64,000 nt of DNA from an uncultured Neglectibacter sp. (GTDB lineage: Bacteria; Bacillota; Clostridia; Oscillospirales; Acutalibacteraceae): the NCBI GenBank assembly GCA_946554335.1, contig CAMNSA010000004.1, forward strand, positions 124,001 through 188,000, written 5' to 3'. Below, one piece after another: positions 30,701 to 38,298 of the stretch (positions are counted from its first letter, which is position 1; every line of letters starts with the position of its first letter). Below the pieces are notes generated by a model, which was not told the DNA's origin, did not search any database, and saw nothing but the letters and a program-made list of their open reading frames with translations. The position numbers were made by a program, and so were the translations under genes.

Positions 30701-32235
30701 GAGGTGTTTTCCTCCTGAGAGGCTTCCAAAGAGGAATTATCCTCCGAGGAATTATCCTCCGAGGAAGCGTCCCCCTGCGTCAAGGCTTTCCCGTCGGCGC
30801 TTTCTCCGGCGCCCTCCGGCTGTGACAGAACGCTGTGTTCCTCCGCGGCCGAAACGGTCTCCGCATTTTGGGCAGACCCTTTGGGCACGGCTACGCCGGA
30901 CACATGGAATTCCATGTGGAACAGGGGATCCTCATCATAGGCAAAGGACTGAGAGATCTGCAGGGATTCCGGCAGTTCCACGCTTGCCAAGGGGGCGGAA
31001 GAGGAAGTCCCTTCCTCCGGGTTTTCCGCCGCGGCGCCGCCAAAGGCCACCAGGGCCGGAGCGTCCAGCCTGAGGCTGTAGGCGCCGTCCTCGGCCTTTG
31101 CAAGCTCCAGAACCTGCGCCTTGGGGGATGCCTCTGAAGCGTCCTCCTGTCCTTCGGAAATCATCACCGCCGTTAACGCCTCCTGCGGCTTTAAGGGTTC
31201 AATAATAAGCTGTACCGGAGAGGCAAAGGGCTCTCCCTCCGTCTCGCTGATAAAGCTGAGCTTCATAAGCGACAGCAGCTCAAACGTCTCGTCCCCCGCC
31301 GCTTCCCGAAGCTGATCCTTTCCGGCAAGAAGCTGCTCTTCGCCCGAAATATCTTCAAAACCCAGCAGCGTCTTTTCCGGAAGAGGCTTCTCGCACCGAG
31401 CGGTGATCTTCAACTGATCGTTTTCGTACAGGGTCACCGCGGCGTCCGGCTCCTCCTCCGGAGAAACGCCGGAAACGGAGGATTCCTCCTTGTCCCGGGG
31501 AACGTTTACCATGCACTCGTCGCCGTGGACATGCTTTTTGACTTCCAGAAGTCCGCACTGCAAAACGGGCTCGCCGCTTTCATCTGTCACCTTGTTCCCG
31601 TTTTCGTCCAGATAACAGCTCTCGTCATGGGTGTGCAGAATCACCTCGGGCTTCTCGCACACCAGAACCTTCTGCTCCGTATAGCAGTCATCCCCATGGG
31701 TATGAGCGCCCTCACCCTCTTCCAGCGTGCAGATGAGGGTCTTTTCATAGCACTCCTCTGTGTGGGTATGCTCTTCGCTTTCCTCCAAACCGCAGATGAG
31801 GACCTGCTCATAACACTCGTCCGTGTGGACATGTCCTTCGCTTTCGGGGATGGTGCAGGCAAGCTCTCTGCGGGTCTCATAACATTCGTCTGTATGCTTA
31901 TGCTCCTTGACTTCCGGCAGGGTGCATACCAGCTCGCCTTCCTTATTGTAGCAGGCCTCGTTGTGCTCATGCGCCACAAAATCGGCGTAGCCGCAGGACA
32001 GGACCTTCTCTCCCTCCGGCGTTTGGGTATAGCACGCCTCCGTATGCTGATGTACAGGCTCTCTTTCCAGGATGCAGCTGAGCTTCAGCTGGTTCATGGC
32101 GCGGCCGTTCATGCGCAAAGCGACTCCCGTTCCCACCACGACTATCAATGCCAAACAGGCAAACACCGCCATTCTTCTATGGCGTTTCTTCTGCTCCGAT
32201 AAAATTTCTGCAGCCTGCTTTTTGGGAGATTCCAT
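27724..32235 (-). CDS. Giant LPKTG-anchored surface protein with His/Cys repeats
   Basis: A 1503-aa surface protein. An N-terminal span (about 22-44) is followed by eight tandem repeats with H-x-H-x(3)-C-Y (such as EEHTHTEECYEK), each followed by a second Cys (about 60-245). Next come a Ser/Glu-rich region (about 250-700) and a large central domain with no clear family. A fibro-slime-like domain follows at about 1150-1270 (EYMFFGDDDMWVFLTEID). A CnaB-like domain and LPKTGG (about 1464), span and tail end the protein. It is probably the pilus tip or major adhesin. The ATG at 32235 follows AAGGAGG. Confidence 0.9.
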   Translation of the reverse strand: MESPKKQAAEILSEQKKRHRRMAVFACLALIVVVGTGVALRMNGRAMNQLKLSCILEREPVHQHTEACYTQTPEGEKVLSCGYADFVAHEHNEACYNKEGELVCTLPEVKEHKHTDECYETRRELACTIPESEGHVHTDECYEQVLICGLEESEEHTHTEECYEKTLICTLEEGEGAHTHGDDCYTEQKVLVCEKPEVILHTHDESCYLDENGNKVTDESGEPVLQCGLLEVKKHVHGDECMVNVPRDKEESSVSGVSPEEEPDAAVTLYENDQLKITARCEKPLPEKTLLGFEDISGEEQLLAGKDQLREAAGDETFELLSLMKLSFISETEGEPFASPVQLIIEPLKPQEALTAVMISEGQEDASEASPKAQVLELAKAEDGAYSLRLDAPALVAFGGAAAENPEEGTSSSAPLASVELPESLQISQSFAYDEDPLFHMEFHVSGVAVPKGSAQNAETVSAAEEHSVLSQPEGAGESADGKALTQGDASSEDNSSEDNSSLEASQEENTSSGLSDDTLSGAEEASAVSGEETSLPVNDEAEDSAASNDAQTPSAVEITGAETLPANTGLTYDPSQPLTFIVEPLSQEAEDYLRYAEFVKLEDREKELLPLEVFSYRLYYYGHELDMTLCSVSVTITSKQELEEKAKEAEEEALKEEKASNIKSEVESGGVLITALVPSDGTGSSEPQTPGFHIDERIYTTRREESAEEDETLLGLAEEEFSEGSGEICAASAYQVGSEEDGAGMSVMAKSAGQEASTFGLISSTHVNPHFKVQYYSYLDTVRKDGSTIPLIDTRGGNLPVNGNTNLPTFSLGLNSDGTMRTQNTLTEIYRSEDCSYFEKPNLKYFDALTNSAVDDNNQYSFRLRQIWILKDGKSADSSNRSDWVVYGEAYKGVTPDKAVSDCRKIHFTNRPESQANDCIYIQDGANIRLIYEPLSGTFSSPTSFFDYDINSVDFKGKTDGTMKTNRQGINSAGNYSGSGAKYGFGNANTGTGLKDERWQNAGVNNAINMANRVGGWGTADISYGKCTFGMVSGVDTSGNITFSDGISGPDGFLNASVETKGKTYYPGSLSFTRVGDTYTLSTASVEGAGGASSLERLYNPTCGSTTHTSTWTNNFWPLDSALYAKDLAFGDYTRESLRKFSGAGSPGNLPKADDGADHNNYFGMHYYVTFDLVEEYVGPLEYMFFGDDDMWVFLTEIDKNGNATGSGQQLVCDIGGVHTSQGEYVDLWDYIPHNAQTKAHSASKYRLDFCYTERGASGSTCWMQFTLPSVYSGDLAGPLKDSDFGSLRLEKQLERIIMNGQEEKERDAYDNGEEFVFQLTLTDKDGNQLADDYNYVKYSPNNPDGSGGDGEYFLLENSEVYNGAYITLKHGEYIEINHLPVGTKYTIAEIKNVVTGKTELPNGELQLTTGKTDYEYTSVFTGDVTTVTPGADELAKVEGVIVTPTSNEAQLVSVSNEYLAYELPKTGGPGVWYGIGAGTALLLLGGVLVILRLRKRPYWAE

Positions 32236-32297
32236 TGTGCTGCCTCCTTCCCCCAGATCCATTTCTATATCTTAACTTCAGTTAAACTCAGTTAGTT

Positions 32298-32912
32298 TCA
32301 CGCTGTTCCCATCTTGGAAAATTCCTGCTCAGAGCCCAGGATCCTTCCCAGGCGGTTTAACGGCCAGATCCGCAGAACCACCCGTCCCAAGATCATTTCA
32401 TTGCTCACGCACCCTACAGCGGCATGACGGCTGTCGATGCTGGCTGAGCGGTGATCGCCCAATACAAAATACTGGCCGGCCGGAACCTCATAGGGAAATT
32501 TCACATCACAGCTTCCTCTGGCCTTTTCTTCTAAATAAGGCTCCTCCAGAAGCTGGCCGTTGCGGTACACGGCCCCGTCTTCGTCTATATTGATCTGGTC
32601 TCCGCCGATGGCTACTACCCGCTTGATCACCACGCTGTTGTTGTGGTAAAAGGCGATCACATCCCCCGGCATATACTCCCCGCGGCTCACGGTGATGGTC
32701 ACATCGCCCGTCTGCAAATTGGGGGTCATGGAAGTGCCGTCGATCTGCACCACAGGAAACAGAAATACGACTATCAAAACCACCGCCGCCGCCACCACGG
32801 AAAGGAAGAACACTGTGTTGCGCAGAATAATGCGGCGGTTGTGCTTATCCTGCTCTATCTTCAATTCGCGCTCCAGCTGTTCCACTGTAGGGCGCTTTTC
32901 AGAAGCCTCCAT
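32298..32912 (-). CDS. lepB: Signal peptidase I (first gene of the surface cluster)
   Basis: A 204-aa type I signal peptidase: N-terminal span at about 31-54, catalytic Ser in IDGTSMTPNLQTGD, Lys in NNSVVIKRVVAIGGD and the C-terminal VLGDHRSASIDSRHAAVG box. It leads the cluster, behind the strong promoter at 33250-33278 and a leader of about 330 bases. It probably matures the giant surface protein encoded 62 bases downstream. The ATG at 32912 (spacing from AGAAGG) was preferred over the GTG 9 bases before it. Confidence 0.92.
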   Translation of the reverse strand: MEASEKRPTVEQLERELKIEQDKHNRRIILRNTVFFLSVVAAAVVLIVVFLFPVVQIDGTSMTPNLQTGDVTITVSRGEYMPGDVIAFYHNNSVVIKRVVAIGGDQINIDEDGAVYRNGQLLEEPYLEEKARGSCDVKFPYEVPAGQYFVLGDHRSASIDSRHAAVGCVSNEMILGRVVLRIWPLNRLGRILGSEQEFSKMGTA

Positions 32913-33249
32913 GAAAAACACCTTCTGCCCGCCCCTTCCGGGAAGCCGATTTCAAGGGGACGGCTTTCACAGGAGCTGATACCATCTATTCATACGATCA
33001 CGGTCGTAAAATCATTTCTCAAAATGCCCGAGAGCAGTCCAGCCTGACAGAAAACCCCTTCGTCTCAGGTCTATCCCATCAAAGGATAATCCGAGAAAAA
33101 GGGGGCTTGTTTCAAGAGAAAGCGCGCCATTTCATTCATTTTCAGGGGAAACAGCGACTCCTTCATTTTCCGCCGCAAGGTAAAAATCGGTGCGCAAACA
33201 TGCCCTCTTTCAGATCGCAGGTTCAAAAGAAGACTAATTTTCATTTTCC
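32913..33249 (-). other. Long 5' leader of the surface cluster
   Basis: About 330 bases between the promoter and the first start codon. A 57-codon open frame at 33071-33244 starts exactly at the predicted transcription start and has no ribosome binding site, so it is not called. No recognised riboswitch is seen. The length suggests post-transcriptional control. Confidence 0.5.
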
Positions 33250-33278
33250 ATTATATTCTCTGGCTTCGGAATTGTCAA
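33250..33278 (-). promoter_or_regulatory. Strong sigma-A promoter of the surface cluster
   Basis: Consensus TTGACA (33273-33278), 17-bp spacer and TATAAT (33250-33255) on the minus strand, one of the best matches in the window. Confidence 0.85.
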
Positions 33279-33321
33279 TATTTCATCGAGAAGATTTCCT
33301 CTCCTGGGAAAAGGGAGACTT

Positions 33322-35007
33322 TTATTTTTCTTCGTCCGCTTTCCGAATCTGGGCCCGTTTGATCTTCCCGCCCAGGGTTTTGGGAAGCTCCTCCACATAC
33401 TCCACCACTCTGGGATATTTATAGGGGGCCGTAACCTTCTTCACATAGTTTTGCAGCTCCTTCGTGAGCTCCGGCGTGCCCTCATAGCCCTTCGCCAGCA
33501 CGATGGTGGCCTTTACCACCTGTCCCCGCACAGGATCCGGCGCTCCGGTGATGGCGCACTCCACCACGGCGGGGTGCTCTACCAGAGCCGACTCCACCTC
33601 GAAGGGCCCGATGCGGTAGCCGGAGCATTTGATCACGTCGTCGTTTCTGCCTACGAACCAGAAATAGCCGTCGCTGTCTCTCCAAAGCATATCGCCGGTG
33701 TTATACCCCGCTGCGCCCAAGTGCTCTTCCGTCATCTGGGGGTTGTGGAAATACCCGGTAAAAAGGCCCACCGGCGGGTGATTTTTCACATCCATAATGG
33801 TGAGGGACCCCTCGTCGCCGTCCTCGCAGAGATTGCCGCCGCCGTCCACCAGCTGGATGTCGTAAAGGGGCGAGGGCTTGCCGGTAGAGCCGGGGATAGG
33901 GGTCACCCAGGGATAGAAGTTCGCCAGCAGCACAGGCCCCTCGGACTGGCCGAAGCCCTCGTAGATCTGCAGGCCTGTCAGCTCCTTCCAGCGTTTTGTC
34001 ACCTCCGGATTCAAGGGCTCTCCGGCGGTCACGCAGTGGTGGATGCAGGAGAGGTCATACTGGCTCAGGTCCTCCTGAAGCATGAAGCGAAAGGTGGTGG
34101 GCGGGGCGCAGAAGGTGGTCACCCGATACTGCTCCACCTTGCTGAGCAGGTTTTGAGGATTGAATTTTCCCTCCATATCGTAGCAGAAGATCACGGCTCC
34201 GCAGATCCACTGGCCGTAGATCTTTCCCCAGCCGAACTTTGCCCAGCCGGAATCGGACACGCTCATATGCAGGTGGTTTTCCTCCACCCGCTGCCAGTAT
34301 TTCGCCGTGATAATGTGGCCTAAGGGGTAAGTGAAGCTGTGCTGCACCATCTTGGGCATCCCGGTGGTGCCGGAGGTGAAATACACCAGCATGATATCGT
34401 TTTTTGTGGTGGCCTCTTCCCCGGTGGGGCGGTCAAATTTCTCCGGAAACTTCATGATCTCCTCGTCAAAGTCCAGCCAGCCCTCTCTGCGCTCTTCCAC
34501 CATGATCTTGGTTTTTAAAGAGGGGATCTCCCCCTCGGCCAGCTCCACCTGGGACACCACAAAGGGGTCGTTTACGCACACCACCGCGCAAACCTGGGCG
34601 GAATTGCCCCGATAGACGATATCCTTTTTCGTCAGCTGCAGGGTGCCCGGGATCAGCACTGCCCCCAGCTTGTGCAAAGCGGTCGCGCACACCCAATACT
34701 CCCAGCGCCTGCGCAGGATCAGCATGACAACCGATCCCTTTTTCACGCCGATGCTTTTGAAGAAATGGGCGGCGCGGTTAGAAAGGCGCATAATATCTGT
34801 AAAGGTAAACACCTTTTCATTCCCGGCCTCGTCGCACCACACAAGAGCCCTTTTTTCCGGCTCCTCCTTTGCCCAGGCGTCCACCACATCAAAGCCGAAA
34901 TTGAAGTTTTCCGGCACATTCACCCGATAGTTTTCTTTAAAATCCTCATAGGAATCGAAGTCGATCCTGGGAAGAAATTTTTTCAGCAGGAAATCCATTT
35001 TCAACAT
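33322..35007 (-). CDS. AMP-forming acyl-CoA synthetase (medium-chain type)
   Basis: A 561-aa ANL-superfamily ligase that activates a carboxylic acid to its acyl-CoA through an acyl-adenylate. The ATP motif is YFTSGTTGMPKMVQHS (about 205), A5 is YEGFGQSEGP, A7 YNTGDMLWRDSDG, A8 WFVGRNDDVIKCSGYRIGP, and the C-terminal Lys lies in KTLGGKIKR. The sequence is closest to acetate/propionate- or medium-chain acyl-CoA ligases of clostridia. A second Met, 9 bases downstream, may be the real start. It follows a cupin regulator in the same direction, a frequent pairing. Confidence 0.9.
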   Translation of the reverse strand: MLKMDFLLKKFLPRIDFDSYEDFKENYRVNVPENFNFGFDVVDAWAKEEPEKRALVWCDEAGNEKVFTFTDIMRLSNRAAHFFKSIGVKKGSVVMLILRRRWEYWVCATALHKLGAVLIPGTLQLTKKDIVYRGNSAQVCAVVCVNDPFVVSQVELAEGEIPSLKTKIMVEERREGWLDFDEEIMKFPEKFDRPTGEEATTKNDIMLVYFTSGTTGMPKMVQHSFTYPLGHIITAKYWQRVEENHLHMSVSDSGWAKFGWGKIYGQWICGAVIFCYDMEGKFNPQNLLSKVEQYRVTTFCAPPTTFRFMLQEDLSQYDLSCIHHCVTAGEPLNPEVTKRWKELTGLQIYEGFGQSEGPVLLANFYPWVTPIPGSTGKPSPLYDIQLVDGGGNLCEDGDEGSLTIMDVKNHPPVGLFTGYFHNPQMTEEHLGAAGYNTGDMLWRDSDGYFWFVGRNDDVIKCSGYRIGPFEVESALVEHPAVVECAITGAPDPVRGQVVKATIVLAKGYEGTPELTKELQNYVKKVTAPYKYPRVVEYVEELPKTLGGKIKRAQIRKADEEK

Positions 35008-35112
35008 CCTTTCTCATCCCACGGGTGTGGAGCGCACAGCTTTGTGAGTTTCTCGTCTCCTGGACTCTCACGAATGTGAGCTTCTCATCCCGTGGGCCGC
35101 CTTAAAAAGGCC

Positions 35113-35661
35113 TTACTCCGCGATCACCGTGACGAACCTGGCTTTTTTCTCTCCTAAGCACCGCTGCCCGTGAGGGATGGTGGGGTTAAAGTAAATGGAA
35201 TCTCCCGCCTTGAGGGAAAATTCCTTGTCTCCCAGGCACACCATCACTTCGCCCTCCAGCACCAGGTTGAATTCCTGTCCGCTGTGGGTGATGAGCTCGG
35301 CCGGTTGGTCCGTAGGCTCCAGGGTGACCAGCAGCGGCTGCATCACCTTGTCCGCGTAGCGATAGGCAAGATCTTCAAAATGGTATTCCGGATTGCGGTT
35401 CACCACTCGTCCCTCTCCCCGCCGGACCACATGGTAGGTGGCAAGGCGCGCGGGAGTCCCGGTGATGATCTCCGTAAAATCGATATGGAGTTTATTGGCT
35501 ATCTCATAGATGACGCTGATGGGGATGTTGCTGCCGTCGTGCTCATAGCCCCGATAGACCTCCACATCCAAGCCCAGCTCCTTTGCCAGCTGCTCCTGCG
35601 TATAGTCGCTTGCTTCCCGAAGCTCTCTCAGCCTCGCGCCGATCTCGTTGATCTCGCTCAT
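35113..35661 (-). CDS. XRE-cupin transcriptional regulator
   Basis: A 182-aa regulator with an N-terminal XRE helix-turn-helix (LRELREASDYTQEQLAKELG, then YEHDGSNIPISVIYEIANKL) and a C-terminal cupin domain (ELITHSGQEFNLVLEGEVMV, then LKAGDSIYFNPTIPHGQRCL), which may bind a small carboxylate or metal. It lies 105 bases before the acyl-CoA synthetase and probably controls both. The ATG at 35661 follows AAGGAGGA; the 27 in-frame residues before it lack coding character. Confidence 0.9.
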   Translation of the reverse strand: MSEINEIGARLRELREASDYTQEQLAKELGLDVEVYRGYEHDGSNIPISVIYEIANKLHIDFTEIITGTPARLATYHVVRRGEGRVVNRNPEYHFEDLAYRYADKVMQPLLVTLEPTDQPAELITHSGQEFNLVLEGEVMVCLGDKEFSLKAGDSIYFNPTIPHGQRCLGEKKARFVTVIAE

Positions 35662-35778
35662 GAAGGATCCTCCTTTTGACGTCCGCCGGAAGAGCTTTTC
35701 CGGGCTGTGTTCAGCCCCCGCTTTTCCTGTTTGGCTTTTCATTATATCATTTTATTGCACCGTTGTAAATTGACAAAC

Positions 35779-37056
35779 TCAACTCTCCCCCAAAACCGCC
35801 ATGGCGTTTTTCACCTCTTCCCGGGTGGCCTCCGATTCCAGGTACTGAGAGGAATAAAACACCACCCCATTAAGACCTGCTTTCCGGGCCGCTTCGATCT
35901 GCCGCTTCAGGATATCCGTCTCCCCCTCCCAGGTGCCCTGGTCCGCGTCGCTCCCCGCCTTATAGAGGGCCAGCCCCGCAAACAGCCGGACGCTTTCCTG
36001 CCGGGGGATTTCCACCCACTCCTCCAGGGCCTCCTCATAGCCCAGCGCCTCGTTTTCAAAGCTGTAGTAGAGCTGGGGGCACAGGTAGTCCACATACCCC
36101 TCTGTTTTGCACCAGGTTTTTACATCCGCCCCCATCCGCTCATCGTTTTCGATGTTCCCCTGGGGAGAGATGCCGAACACCGCTTTCGGGTTTGCCTTCT
36201 TTACCGCCCGGTACACCTCCTCTACCATAGCGCTGATGTTGGCACAGCGCCACTGGGAGATGGGAAGGGGCTCGGCCACCGTCTCACAGTAGAGATCATA
36301 GGCCTCTTCATCCGAGCTTTCCCAGAGGGAGAAGTCTTCCTCGGAAGAGGGGTAAAAGTAGTCGTCAAAATGGATCCCGTCCACCGGATAGTTTTTTACG
36401 ATCTCTTCCACCCCCTGGGCGATGAGGCTGCGCACATAGGGATAGGCCGGATTCCAGTAGACTCCGCCATCCCATTTGAGAAAGTAATAGGGAGAGTCCT
36501 CCGAAAGGGTCAGATAGGGGTTTTCCGAAGAGAGGGAAGCGGGCGTCTGCGCCGTTTTGATGCGCAAAGGGTTCAGCCACGCGTGAAAGGCCAGTCCCTG
36601 CTTTTTCGTGTATTCCACCATGAATTTCAAAGGGTCATAGCCCGGATCCTTCCCCTGCTCTCCGGAGAGCAGATGGGACCAGGGAAAAAGATCTGAGGGA
36701 TAAAAGGCGTCGCAGAAAGGACGGATATGGACAAACAGGGCGTTGAACCCCTTGTCTTTCGCAAGGTCCGCGATTTTCCGGAAATTGTCCTCAAAGGCCT
36801 TTTGTCCCTGCTCTTCTGTCTGTAAGGCAAGGTAGGGCACCCAAAGGCCCTTGAGCTCTTCCGACTGTCCCGCCTGTTCCGGGACGGCGCCCGCCTCTGA
36901 AGCCTCTCCTTCCGAAGCGCTTACGGCAGAGGAAGACAGAGAAAGCGGCTCCTCCTCTTTCCTGCTTTTTCCAAAGAGCCAGGCCCCGCCCACTGCCAGC
37001 GCGAACAGGAACCACAGAAGCACATAGGAATACCTGCCAGACAAGATTTTTCTCAT
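35779..37056 (-). CDS. Membrane-anchored family 10-like glycosyl hydrolase (DUF187/GHL10)
   Basis: A 425-aa protein with an N-terminal span (about 8-30), a Ser/Glu/Ala linker to about 62, and a TIM-barrel of the glycosyl-hydrolase-like 10 family: GLWVPYLALQ, KGFNALFVHIRPFCDAFYPS, AFHAWLNPLRI, YPVDGIHFDDYFYPSSEEDF and AVFGISPQGN. Proteins of this family occur in spore-formers and are thought to act on peptidoglycan or other surface glycans. The ATG at 37056 is behind AAGGAAAAG. No operon partner is obvious. Confidence 0.85.
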   Translation of the reverse strand: MRKILSGRYSYVLLWFLFALAVGGAWLFGKSRKEEEPLSLSSSAVSASEGEASEAGAVPEQAGQSEELKGLWVPYLALQTEEQGQKAFEDNFRKIADLAKDKGFNALFVHIRPFCDAFYPSDLFPWSHLLSGEQGKDPGYDPLKFMVEYTKKQGLAFHAWLNPLRIKTAQTPASLSSENPYLTLSEDSPYYFLKWDGGVYWNPAYPYVRSLIAQGVEEIVKNYPVDGIHFDDYFYPSSEEDFSLWESSDEEAYDLYCETVAEPLPISQWRCANISAMVEEVYRAVKKANPKAVFGISPQGNIENDERMGADVKTWCKTEGYVDYLCPQLYYSFENEALGYEEALEEWVEIPRQESVRLFAGLALYKAGSDADQGTWEGETDILKRQIEAARKAGLNGVVFYSSQYLESEATREEVKNAMAVLGES

Positions 37057-37605
37057 AAGGGATCTTTTCCTTTCCCCCAACTGTTTGACAGCGGGAATAA
37101 ATTGAAGTATCATGCTAAAAAAAGCTTGACCCTCTCTAAACCTTATGCTGTCAAGGGCTTTTCCATTCCTGACGGGGGGTAGTGGTTAGTGGTCAGATAT
37201 TAGTTATTAGACTTGGCTCTCCCAGAGGGAGAGCCAAGTGAGGGGCTGCGAACCGCAGAAACCCCTTGCCTCTCCTCATGGGGTGAGTACGCCCCAGTGA
37301 GGCGTTGCCACGAACTGGTCTACGCTGCCGCTCCGGTCGTTGCTGGGCGTGCCCCACTGGGGCACAGCAACCGAGCCGGCAGGCGAGACGTTGGCATGGC
37401 GAAGCCATGACGGAGAGGGCAAGAATCAGTTGTCAGTTTTTAGTCGTCAGTGGTTAGAGAAGAACAAGGGGCCCTTTCCCTTGACCTTATCTAACAACTA
37501 ATATCTAATATCTAACAACTACCACGGGGCGCCGAGTCTAACATCTAACATCTAATATCTAACATCTAACATCTAAAATCTAACAACTGGAAAAGGAGCG
37601 ATCTC
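37057..37605. other. Gene-free stretch holding a dispersed repeat copy
   Basis: No gene; filled almost wholly by the repeat at 37179-37590. The frames open on it are repeat artefacts. Confidence 0.7.
37179..37590. repeat. MITE-like dispersed repeat, copy 1
   Basis: Left edge GTAGTGGTTAGTGG... followed by the perfect hairpin CTTGGCTCTCCC / GGGAGAGCCAAG (37212-37238), a middle with GGGCGTGCCCCACTGGGGCAC, then right-hand arrays CTAACAACTAATATCTAA (37491-37522) and a 7-bp tandem array CTAACAT/CTAATAT (37538-37586, seven units). Related to 55201-55355 and 61337-61660. Confidence 0.75.
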
Positions 37606-38298
37606 ATGGCCCGTTACCCCTATTTACTGCTGGATCTGGACAACACTCTGCTGGACTTTAACGCGGATATGACCCACGCCTTTGAGCGGCTCTATCGGAC
37701 CTGCGGCTTTGAAAAACAGCGCCCCTATTCCACAGAGCTGCTGGACCTCTACGAGGAATATAACGACCGCTGGTGGAAAAAATTTGAGCGGAAAGAGTGC
37801 ACCAAACAGGAGCTTTACATCGGGCGTTTCGTGGACTTTTTAAAGGAGACGGGGCTTTCCGGAGACCCGGAAAAGATCAACACGCTCTATTTTGAATTTT
37901 TAGGCAGCGGCGGAACCATGCTGCCCGGGGCTGAGGAATTCCTTGAGGCTCTCAAAGCGGACCATCAGCTCTACATCATCACCAACGGAAACGCCGTCGC
38001 CGCCAGGACCCGGATCCTGAATTCCGGCGTTTTCCGTTACATCGAGAACTATTTCGTCTCCGAGGCCGTGGGCTTCGCCAAGCCGGACGTCCGCTATTTT
38101 CAATATGTGGCAGAGCATATTCCCGGCTTCGAAAAGAAAAAGGCTCTGGTCATCGGGGACTCCCTCACCTCTGACATTCAGGGGGCAAAAAACTTTGGGC
38201 TCACTTCTCTCTGGTATCACCCCCGGGAGGAGGCAAACATTCCGCCCATCTGGGACCTGGAAGCCAAAACCTATGAAAAGATCCTGGAGCTTTTATAA
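37606..38298 (+). CDS. yjjG: YjjG-family HAD nucleotidase
   Basis: A 230-aa haloacid dehalogenase phosphatase. Motif I DLDNTLLDFN (about 10-19), motif II ITNGNA (about 125), motif III Lys in VGFAKPDVRYF and motif IV IGDSLTSDIQGAKN. The YjjG subfamily dephosphorylates non-canonical and canonical pyrimidine nucleoside monophosphates, cleaning the nucleotide pool. AAAAGGAG precedes the ATG. The stop overlaps the response regulator start (TAATG), though there is no known functional link between them. Confidence 0.88.
   Translation: MARYPYLLLDLDNTLLDFNADMTHAFERLYRTCGFEKQRPYSTELLDLYEEYNDRWWKKFERKECTKQELYIGRFVDFLKETGLSGDPEKINTLYFEFLGSGGTMLPGAEEFLEALKADHQLYIITNGNAVAARTRILNSGVFRYIENYFVSEAVGFAKPDVRYFQYVAEHIPGFEKKKALVIGDSLTSDIQGAKNFGLTSLWYHPREEANIPPIWDLEAKTYEKILELL

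Noticed and set aside
33071-33244. A 57-codon open frame in the leader of the surface cluster (starting MKISLLLNLRSERG)
   Set aside because: Its ATG coincides with the predicted transcription start, it has no ribosome binding site and its composition is not convincing as coding.
37193-37410. Open frames within the dispersed repeat at 37179-37590
   Set aside because: They translate palindromic repeat sequence and are not preserved in the related copies.
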